A stretch of 64,000 nt of DNA, from the NCBI RefSeq assembly GCF_000186865.1, contig NW_008705575.1, positions 402,152 through 466,151 on the forward strand. Reading direction: 5' to 3'. Below, one piece after another: positions 38,545 through 47,928 of this stretch (position 1 is its first letter; every line of letters starts with the position of its first letter). Origin of the DNA: Aureococcus anophagefferens (Eukaryota; Sar; Pelagophyceae; Pelagomonadales; Pelagomonadaceae). The notes beneath the pieces are model-generated. The model searched no databases and had not been told where the DNA came from. It worked only from the letters and a program-made list of their open reading frames with translations. The translations under genes were made by a program, and so were the position numbers.

Positions 38545-39231
38545 ATGGCCACGCACCGGGGCCCCTGCGCCCGCTACCGCAAGGCCAAGGAGGAGAAGTT
38601 CCGCGCGCGCAGCGCCTACAAGCTCATGGACGTCGACGACGAGTTCCATCTTTTGGCGAACGCGGCCCGCGTCGTCGACCTCTGCGCGGCGCCCGGCAGC
38701 TGGTGCCAGGTGCTGCGCCGGCGGTGCCCCGCCGGCGCGGCCGTCGTCGCGGTGGACCTGCAGCCCATGGCGCCGCTCGACGGCGTCGTCGTGCTGCGCG
38801 GCGACATCACGACGCCGGAGACGGCGGCGGCGGTCGTCGCCGCGGCGGGCGGGCCCGCGGACGTCGTCGTCTGCGACGGCGCGCCCGAGGTCACGGGCGT
38901 CCACGACGTCGACGAGTTCGCGCACGCTTCTTTGATGGCCGCGGCGGCGGCGTTGGCCGCGCGACTGCTGCGGCCCGGGGGCGCCTTCGTCGCCAAGCTC
39001 TTCCGGTGCACCGACGCCGCGCTCGTCGAGGCGCAGCTCCGGTGTCTGTTCGTGGACGTCGACGTCCGGAAGCCCGCGAGCTCCCGGGACCGGTCCGTCG
39101 AGGCGTTCGTCGTCGCGCGCGACTTCCGGGGCGGGCGCACCGACGCGGGCTTCCTCGAAAAAGGGGACCTGGGTTTCGCGGCGACGGCCGCGGAGCCGCC
39201 CGGGCTCGCCGTCGCGGCCGCGTGGACCTAG
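38545..39231 (+). CDS. FtsJ/TRM7-type RNA 2'-O-methyltransferase
   Basis: 228 residues. It is an SAM-dependent ribose methyltransferase with the complete FtsJ K-D-K-E tetrad: Lys26 (ARSAYKLMDV), Asp111 (VVCDGAPEVTG), Lys151 (GGAFVAKLFR) and Glu186 (RDRSVEAFVVARDF). The SAM-binding motif is DLCAAPGSWCQVL (45-57). Short length and the start RGPCARYRKAKEEKFRARSAYKL fit the TRM7/FTSJ1 group, which modifies the tRNA anticodon loop. The first ATG in frame is 38545. Homology is clear; tRNA specificity is inferred. Confidence 0.9.
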   Translation: MATHRGPCARYRKAKEEKFRARSAYKLMDVDDEFHLLANAARVVDLCAAPGSWCQVLRRRCPAGAAVVAVDLQPMAPLDGVVVLRGDITTPETAAAVVAAAGGPADVVVCDGAPEVTGVHDVDEFAHASLMAAAAALAARLLRPGGAFVAKLFRCTDAALVEAQLRCLFVDVDVRKPASSRDRSVEAFVVARDFRGGRTDAGFLEKGDLGFAATAAEPPGLAVAAAWT

Positions 39232-39252
39232 GAACGGTTAAAAACCGCCCCC

Positions 39253-42200
39253 CTAGCCGTCGGGCGCGGTCTTGAAGTCGGACGCGTCCGGCGCGTAGGC
39301 GTCGACCTTCTTCGCGCCGGCGCCCTTGAGGACCTGGGTCGTCCTCCGGATCATGCCGCCGAGGCCGCGGTCCGGGTCGAGGGCCGTCGCGCGGTTCGCG
39401 ATGGACTGGAAGAGGGGCGTGCGCATGTCCTCGTCGTCGTCCTCGTCGAGGCCCGGCGCGCCGGGCTCCATGGCGCTGTTGACGCGGAGCGCGTCGAGCC
39501 GCGCGATGCGCTTCCGCGCGACGCGCTCGAGGTACGCGCCGACGTCCGGGTAGTCGCTCAGCGCGACCTGGACCGTGTCCCCGTCGACGCCGTAGACGGA
39601 CATGATGTGCTTGCAGCGGATCGTCGCCGTGCGCTTCACCTTGAGCAGGCACGCGGCCTCGCCGAAGAAGCAGCCGTCGGCCAAGACCCTCACGACCTCG
39701 TTGCCCGCGGCCTCGAGGAAGATCTCGCAGAGGCCCTTGTCGATGAAGTACATCGTGTTGCCCGTCTCGCCCTCCGTCACCACGATGTCGCCGGCGACGA
39801 AGACCTGGGGCTCCATGGACGCGGCCAGCAGCTCCGGGAACCGCTTGCCCGACGTCCGCAGGAGCGGCACCTTGGGCACGAGCTCGCGGATCTTGTAGAA
39901 CAAAATCTCCGTGCAGAGCTCCGGGTTCAGCCGCTCCAGAATCAGCGTCTCGTCGAAGATCTTGCCCTCGGACCAGCGGTGGAAGTAGTACTCGCGGATG
40001 CGGTCCCGCAGCTCCGTCGGCAGGTGCAGCGACCGCATGTACTCGTTCGTCCGTAGTAATTGCTCCTCGAACTCCTGGGTGGACACGTTGGAATTCACGA
40101 TGATCGCCGTGATCGTCGACACGACGGCCGCGTTGAAGAAGCAGCCCAAAAATAAGCCCGCGAGCGTCATCCACGACTCGACCAAGCACCAGCCCTGCGT
40201 GTCGTAGCAGATCTGCGCCGACGGGAACTCCTGGAAGGCCGTGCCCACGACCAGGAGCAGGCTCTTGTAGATGCCCCAGGAGTAGCAGTGCGCCACGGAC
40301 ACGAGCGGCACGCCGCTATCGTGGCGGACCAATTTCCAGCGCACGGCCCACGCCTGCCGCGGGTAGTTGTAGGACTTGAGCAGGATGAACATGAGGCAGG
40401 ACCCCCAGTGGGACAGCGTGAGCATCATGGCGAAGAGGCGCAATAATTTCACGGACGAGTCGGAGACGTGGACGCGGTAGTACTCGAGCGTCTCGATCCA
40501 CAAATTCCGCACCTTGTTCACGAGCTGCGACGCCCGTAACAGCTTGAGCAGCTTCGTCATGCGAATCAAGCGCAGCATGCGCAGCGACTTCGTCGACCGC
40601 AGGTAGGACGACCCCGACCTGGGCAGGACAAGAGTGCGAAATTCCCAACTTCAAAGGCTCCGATCTCGGCCGTTTTCCACTCGTTTCGGCTGATTTTTGG
40701 ACGAGCGATCATCTTTCGGAACGGTCTCGAAGCATGGATGCTTTTTCCGGAACGCGCGCGCGCGGAACACTCATGTTGAAGAGAACTTGAATCACCCTTT
40801 TCCTGCCCTGACCCCGACGAGCCCGCGATCTCCAAGATCTCCGTGATCGGGATCGAGCCTACCAAGTGCGACGGGGTCGGATTTCTTCAAATCTTCAGGC
40901 GAGATTCACGCGAAAAAACACTCCTGTCGCTCGACGCTGGATCGAGCTCGAGAGGTCGATGACGAGCCACGTCTTCAGGTAGTTGTAGAACACCTGCCGC
41001 CGCTCCATGATGATCGTGCCGTGCTCGTCGACGAAGCCCGTGTTCAGGTTCTTGGCGATGTCGATCATGAAGCAGCAGTCGCAGGCCAGATTCACCCACT
41101 TGAGGCGCGCGTTGATGCGGTCGAACGCGAGGCAGAGCGGCAGGGACACGAAGACGTACAATAAAATGACCATGATGAACAAATCGAACATCTGGACCGT
41201 CGGCGACGTCGGTAAATTGAGCGGCGCGCCGCAGTAGCCCTCGTAGGTCGTGCCGACCACTCGCACGAAGTCGTCGTTGCCCGACACGTGCATGAGGTCC
41301 GCGCTGTGGCGCTTGCAGCGGTCGACGACGGCCCGCGCGCGGCGCTTCTCGATAATCAGGCAAAGATCGACGACGGCCTGCTCGTCGAGGCTCTGCCGCT
41401 CGTCGAAGCCCAGCGCGGACAGCGCGTGGTCCACGAGCCGCTTCGGCGCCGTCCGCCCGAGCGCCGTCATGAGCGCCTCGACGTCCGACGCCTTCGTGGC
41501 GCCCGTCCGCTGGCCAAAGGCCTCGCGCACGCGGCCCGCGAAGCGCCGCTGCTCCTCGTCGACGCTGCTGAGTCGCCGCTGCCGCTTCTTGGACGCGTGG
41601 TGCGAGAGCGGCGCGCCCTGCGACCCGCCGCCCCAGCGCACCATGGACCCCCGCGGGGGCAGCCCGCCCGCCGGCGGGCCCGGGGCCTCGAGCTCCGCGT
41701 CGTGGAGCTGGGGCAGGTGGGCCGCGCGCAGGTTCACGGAGATGCGCGCGGCCGCCGCCGTCCGCGACGCGCGGGGCGGCCGGAACGACGACCGCGCGTG
41801 GCTCGGGCCCTCGTGGTGTTTCTGGTGTCCGAAGGTGGGCATGGCCGGCAGCTCGCCCATCTCGTCGTAGGATTCGCCGCGGTTGAGCGCCGCGCCTTTC
41901 GGCGCGCGAGGCCGCTCGCCGTCGTCGTCGGAGCTCCAGCCGCGCGCGCGGACCAAAGGCGCGCCGTCGTCCTCGGCGTCCTCGGCGTCGGCGCGCAGGA
42001 GGACGGGCTTGAGGCGCTCCACGAGCGTCTCCTCCTTGGCGTCCTCGCCGCCGTCGCAGTCGTCTTCTTCAAAAGCCGGCGCGTCGTCCGCCAGCGCGCA
42101 GACCGCATCGAAGTCGCGGCGGAGGCGCTCCGCGGAGCCGACGGCGCGCAGGAACCGCGACGCCGCCGCGTCGTCGACGCCGCCGTCGCGCCGCAGCTGC

Positions 42201-42304
42201 TTCGCCGCGTGGCTCAAAGCGCGGAGCGTCGCGCTCAGGCCCGTGAGGTGGAGCTCCATCGTGTCCACGGCGTCGTCGGCGTCGCGGGACCTCGGCCGCC
42301 GCAT
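39253..42304 (-). CDS. CNBD-type six-TM ion channel with atypical pore
   Basis: Exons 42304-40948, 40858-40819 and 40618-39253 sum to 920 residues. An Asp/Ser-rich N-terminal region includes a possible EF-hand-like stretch. S1 is MFDLFIMVILLYVFVSLPLC; S2-S3 includes FMIDIAKNLNTGFVDEHGTI and YLKTWLVIDLSSSIP. S4 has regular basic residues (SLRMLRLIRMTKLLKLLRAS). The linker, pore and C-linker precede a cyclic-nucleotide-binding domain with cassette CFFGEAACLLKVKRTATI. The pore loop reads SWGIYKSLLLVVGTAFQEFP with no GYG or GFG, so potassium selectivity is doubtful. Both introns are introners and sit one exon apart just before S4. It is likely a plasma- or organelle-membrane cation channel gated by voltage and/or cNMP. 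Confidence 0.88.
40619..40818 (-). mobile_element. Introner family A, copy 3 (200 nt, GT-AG), inverted relative to copy 2
   Basis: The duplication GTCGGGGT is perfect (40811-40818 and 40611-40618). On the coding strand it reads CAGGGCAGGAAAAGGGTGATTC to ...CACTCTTGTCCTGCCCAG, so the interior is flipped relative to the trpEG and kinase copies while still giving a terminal AG. Splicing restores IAGSSGSSYLRSTKSLRM at the start of S4. Confidence 0.93.
40859..40947 (-). mobile_element. Introner family C, divergent copy 3 (89 nt, GC-AG)
   Basis: The duplication GCTCGATC is perfect. It starts CAGCGTCGAGCGACAGG and ends CCGTCGCACTTGGTAG, sharing terminal sequence with the receptor copies but with a different interior. 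Splicing restores VIDLSSSIPITEILEIAG at the S3-S4 region. Confidence 0.87.
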
Positions 42305-42534
42305 GGCGGTGCGTCGACGGCGACGGCAAGGTGGCGCACCGCGGCCGGCGCCGGCGTTGGTCCGGGTCGAGCGCCGAGGCAGCCCCCGGCGTCAGGCCGA
42401 GCGCCGCTCTCTCACGGCCCGCCCAGACGGAAGAGCGCCGCTCAGAGGCAGCCCGGGTCGGATACTCTAGGTCGATGATGGCATATTGAATAAATAAATT
42501 TTAATTTATGGGTGTTGATGCCTGTGGCAAAGCA

Positions 42535-43374
42535 ATGCTGAGTCAATTCTTCAGGCGCGCCCTGGCGCCGCGCGCCGCGCGGTTCGCGACCGCTGCGCAC
42601 CCCCCGATCGCGCGGCGCGCGGCGCCGCGCCGCGCGCTCACAAAGACGCCGGCGCGCCGCGCGAGCACGACGCGCGACGCCGCGGAGGTCGCCAAGTTCC
42701 AGGACGTGGACTGGGCGGACCCGTCGAGCGGCAGCGGCGCCGGCCCGCTCCACGCGCTCAACCCCGTGCGCGTCGGCTACATCACCGACCGCGCCGACGT
42801 CGCGGGCGCGACCGTGCTCGACGTCGGCTGCGGCGGCGGCCTGCTCTCGGGCGCGCTCGCGGCCGCGGGCGCCTCCGTCACGGGCGTCGACGCGTCGGCG
42901 GGCGCGCTCGACGCCGCGCGGCGCGCGGCGCCGGGCGCGGCCTTCCTCCACGGCACGCCCGAGGACCTCGCGCGCGACGCGCGCCACTGCGGCGCCTACG
43001 ACGTCGTCTGCGCGCTCGAGGTCGTCGAGCACGTCGCGGACGCGCGGCTCTTCGTCGAGTCCGTCGCCGCGCTCGCGCGGCCCGGCGGCGACGTCTTCGT
43101 GTCGACGCTGAACCGGACGCCCGCCGCCTACGCGCTCGGCGTCGTCCTCGCGGAGTCGGTCCTCGGCCTCCTGCCCCCGGGCACGCACGACTGGTCCAAG
43201 TTCGTGACGCCGCGGGAGCTCGCGGCCCTCCTCGGCGAGAGCGGCTGCGCCGTCCAGGACGCGAGCGGCGTGCACTACGTGCCCGGGCCCTTCGGTCTCC
43301 AGCGCGCGTGGCTCGCGCCGGGCGACGCGGAGCCCGCGATCAACTTCATCGTCCACGCGAAGAAGTTGTCGTAA
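42535..43374 (+). CDS. COQ3: Ubiquinone biosynthesis O-methyltransferase COQ3
   Basis: 279 residues from the ATG at 42535 (another ATG at 42508 adds nine). It is a mitochondrial SAM-dependent enzyme that performs the O-methylations of ubiquinone synthesis. Landmarks are DWADPSSGSGAGPLHALNP, VLDVGCGGGLLSGALA (SAM motif I), VCALEVVEHVADARLF, FVSTLNRTPAAYALGVVLAE and LLPPGTHDWSKFVTP. The THDW-KF and STLNRT motifs are specific to UbiG/COQ3. The leader MLSQFFRRALAPRAARFA is Arg-rich and amphipathic, as expected for a matrix presequence, which supports the second ATG. Single exon. Confidence 0.94.
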   Translation: MLSQFFRRALAPRAARFATAAHPPIARRAAPRRALTKTPARRASTTRDAAEVAKFQDVDWADPSSGSGAGPLHALNPVRVGYITDRADVAGATVLDVGCGGGLLSGALAAAGASVTGVDASAGALDAARRAAPGAAFLHGTPEDLARDARHCGAYDVVCALEVVEHVADARLFVESVAALARPGGDVFVSTLNRTPAAYALGVVLAESVLGLLPPGTHDWSKFVTPRELAALLGESGCAVQDASGVHYVPGPFGLQRAWLAPGDAEPAINFIVHAKKLS

Positions 43375-43426
43375 TCGTGACGTCGGGACCTCGTCGCCGC
43401 GACCTTGTATACACGTGAGCGATGTT

Positions 43427-44171
43427 TTACCGGAGGTGTGGGGGCTTCTCCCACTGGGACTGGCCCGTCATGGTGTTGAAGTAGTAGACGCGGCCCTCCG
43501 GGTCCTGCGCGGAGCCCCAGGCGTAGTCCGCGTTTTTGTAGGGGTCGACGACGCCGCCGGGCACGACCGCGTTCGGGTCCCGGAGCCGGCTCGGGTCCAC
43601 GGGCGACGGCAGCGCGCCGAACGCCGCGGCGCCGCCGGAGAGCGCGGCCGCGTCGGCGACGGCCCAGGGCCGCACGGCGCCCTCCATGTAGTTGTGGACC
43701 ATCTCGCGCGCCATCTGGAGCTTGACGGGGTCGTCGCTCTCGATCTCGATGTAGCAGGGCTCGTAGTCCTGCTGCACCTGGAGCCGCGCGCCGGACCGCT
43801 CGATGATGGACTTGATGCGCTCGCCCTGGCGGCCGATGACCTTGCCGAGGGCCGCGCGGGGGCACTCGATGCGCTGCGGCGACTTGGCCAGCTCCAGGGA
43901 CTGGGCCACGAAGTCCGCGGCCGCGTCGACGGCGGCCGCGGGGCCCTCGACGATGATCCGCGCGCCGAGCGGCGTGCGCAGGTGGTTGACGGCCTTGATG
44001 CGCGCGCCCGTGCGCGCCTCCATCTCGCGGATGCGCTCCCCGGAGTGGCCGCAGGGCCGCGCGGGTCTGCTGGGCCGCGTCGCCGGCGGCGCGCAGCTCC
44101 GCGACGAGGCTGTGCATGTCCTCCGTCGACGGCGCGTAGCCGTCGACGGGGCCGGGCGTGTAGGCGGCCAT
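43427..44171 (-). CDS. KH-domain RNA-binding protein with C-terminal WW domain (frame break)
   Basis: The N-terminus MAAYTPGPVDGYAPSTEDMH reads in one frame to about 44062, and the KH sequence continues one base out of frame. The first KH is short (GHSGERIREMEARTGARIKA...); the second is complete, with the GxxG loop in CPRAALGKVIGRQGERIKSI. The C-terminus is a WW-type motif (GRVYYFNTMTGQSQWEKPPH). KH plus WW suggests an RNA-processing factor that binds proline-rich partners. The frame break falls exactly where the start of KH1 should be. It could be an assembly indel, a missed exon or real damage. Family assignment is firm, structure uncertain. Confidence 0.7.
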
Positions 44172-44236
44172 TTTGGCGCGGCTTTGGTGCTCGGCTGTGG
44201 CAAGGCCCAAGCGCCATTACCCCCGGCGAAGCGGCC

Positions 44237-45739
44237 CTACTGGACCGACGTCTCCGGCTCAGGCTCGTCGCCGGCGAGGAGGGGCGCGGCGAGGTCGGCG
44301 TCGGGCGGCGGCGCCTGCTTCTGGAGGTCCGCCTCCTTGGCGACGATGCCGAGGAGCTGGGCGTAGAAGAGCATGCCCGTGCCCTGGAGGCCGATGGTGA
44401 TGAGGAACGTGCGCGTGTAGCCGAACTTGTCCGCGAGCACGCCGCCCGCGAGCGCGGACCCGCACCAGCCGAACATGGACACGGACTCGAGGCTCTTCCA
44501 GCGCGCGCGCGTGTGCTTGGGCACGTAGTCCATGAGGATCGACTCCTCGAGCGGGTACGTGCAGTTCATCAAAGCCGTGCGGACGACGTAGAACGCGACG
44601 ATGGCCCACTTCGCGTGGCCCGCCGCGAAGCCGCGGTCGAAGAGGACGACCATGGCGCCGAAGCAGCAGAGGCCGCAGAGGCGGAGGAGGAGCACGGCCT
44701 GCACGCGGCCCGTGATTTTTGCCAGGCCCGTCGCCGCGGTCGACGCGCAGGCCATGACGAGGGGCACGGCGACGTAGATGCCCTGGACCGACGCCGGCGA
44801 CATGCCGCAGTCGTTCTTGAAGAAGAGCGGGAAGAACTTGACCGTCATGCCGCTGCCGAGCGCGACGACCAAATCCGTCGCGAAGACGACGTACGGTACT
44901 CTAGCGACGCGCGGGTCCGCCGCGAGCTTCTCATTTTCTTCGTCGGCGGCGGGGGTTTCGGGCGCGCCGGCGGGGGCCCCGCCCTCCTTCGGGGGCTCGC
45001 CCTCCTTCGAGTCCTCGACGTCGGTCAGCGACACGAAGTCGCCGCTCGGCGTTTCAGAAAAATCGGACGCGCGGCGGTCCTGCACAGCGTCGCTCTCGGA
45101 GCCGAGCGCCTTGTCGTCGCGGAAGAGGCAGGACAGGAGGCCCACGGGCACCTCGAGCACTAGGCCGAGGCACATGAGGTCCCGTAATGCTCCCATGCTC
45201 CAGTCGTTGCCCTTGACCTCGAAGTAGACGACCGAGATCACGGGTCCCAAGAGCGAGGGCACGATGTACGAGACGAAGAGCCAGTTGTAGAACTTGGACC
45301 GCTGGCCCGTCGGCACGCTGTCGGCGAGGAGCGCCTGCGCCGGCCCGTTGGAGATGCCCTGCGACACGCCGAACAGGCCGGAGGCGACGCAGATCAGCGC
45401 GTAGCACGCGGCCTTGGACGGGCCGACGCCCTCGGCCGCGCCGACGACGCCCGCGCCGTAGAGCGGCACGGCGAGGAGGATGGACACGGCGCCCACGCGG
45501 ATCACGGCCGAGCGGCGGAAGCGGTCCGCGGCCCAGCCCGCGGGGAACGCCGTGAGCATCGCCGCGACGCCCGTCAAAGCCGTCGCGAGGCCGACCTTGG
45601 TGTTCGAGCCGCCCCAGACGTCGTAAATAAACGCGACGCCGACGGTGCTCGTCCAGATGGACTCGCCGAACCCCATGAGGGCCGCGATGACCAGGTTCAG
45701 CCATAAGTTGTGGTTCAGGTCCGCGCCGCAGCACTTCAT
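44237..45739 (-). CDS. Major facilitator superfamily transporter
   Basis: 500 residues, single exon. It has two six-helix halves joined by an acidic, Pro-rich cytosolic loop (about 215-280). The MFS signature between helices 2 and 3 is present as GWAADRFRRSAVIRVG, with a related copy GVLADKFGYTRTF in the second half. Helix examples are LVVALGSGMTVKFFPLFF and VPLVMACASTAATGLA. Substrate unknown; the family moves sugars, organic anions, drugs and nutrients. The C-terminal tail is acidic. Confidence 0.85.
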   Translation of the reverse strand: MKCCGADLNHNLWLNLVIAALMGFGESIWTSTVGVAFIYDVWGGSNTKVGLATALTGVAAMLTAFPAGWAADRFRRSAVIRVGAVSILLAVPLYGAGVVGAAEGVGPSKAACYALICVASGLFGVSQGISNGPAQALLADSVPTGQRSKFYNWLFVSYIVPSLLGPVISVVYFEVKGNDWSMGALRDLMCLGLVLEVPVGLLSCLFRDDKALGSESDAVQDRRASDFSETPSGDFVSLTDVEDSKEGEPPKEGGAPAGAPETPAADEENEKLAADPRVARVPYVVFATDLVVALGSGMTVKFFPLFFKNDCGMSPASVQGIYVAVPLVMACASTAATGLAKITGRVQAVLLLRLCGLCCFGAMVVLFDRGFAAGHAKWAIVAFYVVRTALMNCTYPLEESILMDYVPKHTRARWKSLESVSMFGWCGSALAGGVLADKFGYTRTFLITIGLQGTGMLFYAQLLGIVAKEADLQKQAPPPDADLAAPLLAGDEPEPETSVQ

Positions 45740-46219
45740 CGTGTATGGGTGCTGCGGCGCGGCGGGCTACGAGGCTCCTTGGGAGCTCTCACGCGGCTTT
45801 TTGGGCGCTGTTATGCTAAGAAAGCGACCCGCGCTCCTGGGCTGGACCCGCACGGGTAACCCGAGGCTCCTAATACTTCGCGTTGAGGACGACACAGCGT
45901 GTCGAGCTGCTTTTCGTAGGCTAACCTTGCGGCACAAAAACAGCGAGCGAAATATTGACGTCGATGTTGATGCTCGTGAACTGGGCATCAAGCGCTTGCG
46001 CCGACTTAGCAGGCCTCGAACTTTCTCGTCGTCGCCGCTCGACCACCGGCCAGGACCCCGGGACGCCTTCGAAACCCCGCGCGCACACGGACGCCAGAAA
46101 AAAACGCGGTCAAAAGCCTCGCGAAGCGCTTGCCCGCCGTTAACGAAGCCGGCACGCTGGGATCGTCGTCGTCGAAAGACAGGGACGCGGCGGCGGACGC
46201 GCATTCCACGACCGCCGCG
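45740..46219. promoter_or_regulatory. Divergent intergenic region, MFS and voltage-sensor genes
   Basis: 480 bp with lower GC than the genes (for example agcgagcgaaatattgacg near 45940). The frame of the downstream gene extends to about 46130 without an ATG. No RNA gene or repeat was seen. Confidence 0.4.
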
Positions 46220-47926
46220 ATGGGCTCCGGCGGCCGCAAGACGATCGTCGTCGAGGTGAGCCCCGGGCGCCCCCCCAGCGACTCCGTGGACGACGACGGC
46301 CTCGACGAGCACGACGCCGCGCGATGGCGCGGGCCCGGCCCCGCGAGCGGCCGCTCCACGGACGAGGACGCGCCGCGCCACGAAAGCGAGACCGAGGACG
46401 ACGGCACGCTCGGGTCGCGGACGCCGGGCTTCCTCACGGAGGACGAGGACGAGCCCGCGCCGCGGGTGACGGCGTCGTGCAACGACCTTTCGAGGTTCGC
46501 GACGCCCGGCTCCCTGGCGCGCGGCGCGTCGACGCCCGGCGGCTTCTCCCGGGCGGACGACGACGACGAGCCCGGGCTCGTGGCCGTCGCGCGGCTCCGG
46601 CGCGTCGAGCGCGCGGTGCGCGCCGTCGCCGCGGCGGACCCGGCCGGCGCCGCGGCGCTCCGGGCCGCCGCGGACGAGCTGCGGGCCGTGTCCGAGGGCA
46701 TGGCGGCGACGCCCATGGCGCGCGCGGCCGCCGCGCGGCAGCGGGCCGCGCGCCTCGTCCGCGCGGGCTTCTCGCGGCTGCCCGAGCGGCGCGAGCGCGA
46801 GTTCACGAAAATCTTCACGGACGCCGACGACGCGCGGGACCTCGCGGACCGGCGGCGGCGGCGGCGGTCCTGGTCGCTCCGGCGCGTGCGGAGCCGCGAG
46901 CGGCTCGAGCCCCCCCGCGCGCCGTCGCCGCCGCTCGAGCCGCGGGGCCCCATGACGCTCTTCGGCCTGACGTCGCGCCTCGGCGCCGTGCACCCGAACT
47001 CGGCCTTCAAGCGGCGCTGGGACTACCTCACGTCGCTCCTCGCCGTCGCCGTCGTCTTCGCGCCCGAGTGCCGGGCCTTGGCGGGTTGGTGCCTCGGCCT
47101 CGAGGAGCCGCGGCGGCCCCCCGCGGACGGGCCGGACGCGGGCCTGGTCGCGGCGCTCGTCAACGTCTGGTTCCTCTGCGACGTGCTCCTCAACTTCGTC
47201 ACGGGCTACGTCGACGGCGCGGGCGTGCTGGTCATGTCGAAGCGGCGCATCGCGATTCGGTACTGCCAGACCTACTTCCTCCTCGACATCTGGTGCGCGC
47301 TGCCCTTCGACCGCCTCGTGCTGCCCTACCTGCCGGTCGTCGAGGATCTCGTGGCGACGTACGACGCGGCGGCGCCGCAGCTGCCGTGCGCGCGGGGCAG
47401 CGACAAGACGCTCCTCGTGGACTGCGTGCCGCGGCGCGGGCCCATCCGCAGAGTGCGCAACGTCGTGCGCCACGCGCGCAACTGGACGCCGCGCGCGCTC
47501 CAGTTCGCGAAGCGCCGCGGCCGCCTGCGCCAGGTGTTGGTGTCCGCGCCGAACATCGTGTCCTACATCGTGAAGACCCTGCGCCTCGTGCGCATCTCCA
47601 AGGTCAAGCTCGTCAAGTGGCGCACCATCGCCGTGCTCGGGAGGCGCTACCGGAAGAACGCGGCGCTCTACTTCGACCGCTTGCCATCGCCGTGGCGGAG
47701 CCCGCGGGCCGCGGAGCGCAAGGGCTTCCCGCGGTCCCGCAGCCGCGACGAGCTCCGCCGGTCGCCGTCCAAGGACCGGCTCCGCCGGTCCGCGTCCAAG
47801 GAGAAGCTCCTCGGCGACATCGTCGCCGCCGCGAAGCGCTACGAGACGCCGCGGCTCCAGACCGCGCGGCGCCGGCTCAAGTCGACGTCTGCGCGGCCCG
47901 CGCACCAGCGGAGCTTCTCCGAGTAA
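46220..47926 (+). CDS. Voltage-sensor-like protein lacking a pore and CNBD
   Basis: 568 residues from the first in-frame ATG. The N-terminus is acidic and disordered. From about 266 it resembles the voltage-sensor half of CNBD/EAG channels: S1 (YLTSLLAVAVVFAP), S2 (VWFLCDVLLNFVTGYVDGAG), S3 (YCQTYFLLDIWCALPFDRL) and an S4-like helix with basic residues every third position (KTLRLVRISKVKLVKW). The protein then ends in a basic Ser/Arg tail with three related RSxSRDELRR-type units. No pore helix, selectivity filter or CNBD follows, and the convergent DPH5 gene begins 2 bp after the stop. It is either a genuine stand-alone voltage sensor or a truncated channel. Confidence 0.7.
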   Translation: MGSGGRKTIVVEVSPGRPPSDSVDDDGLDEHDAARWRGPGPASGRSTDEDAPRHESETEDDGTLGSRTPGFLTEDEDEPAPRVTASCNDLSRFATPGSLARGASTPGGFSRADDDDEPGLVAVARLRRVERAVRAVAAADPAGAAALRAAADELRAVSEGMAATPMARAAAARQRAARLVRAGFSRLPERREREFTKIFTDADDARDLADRRRRRRSWSLRRVRSRERLEPPRAPSPPLEPRGPMTLFGLTSRLGAVHPNSAFKRRWDYLTSLLAVAVVFAPECRALAGWCLGLEEPRRPPADGPDAGLVAALVNVWFLCDVLLNFVTGYVDGAGVLVMSKRRIAIRYCQTYFLLDIWCALPFDRLVLPYLPVVEDLVATYDAAAPQLPCARGSDKTLLVDCVPRRGPIRRVRNVVRHARNWTPRALQFAKRRGRLRQVLVSAPNIVSYIVKTLRLVRISKVKLVKWRTIAVLGRRYRKNAALYFDRLPSPWRSPRAAERKGFPRSRSRDELRRSPSKDRLRRSASKEKLLGDIVAAAKRYETPRLQTARRRLKSTSARPAHQRSFSE

Positions 47927-47928
47927 GG

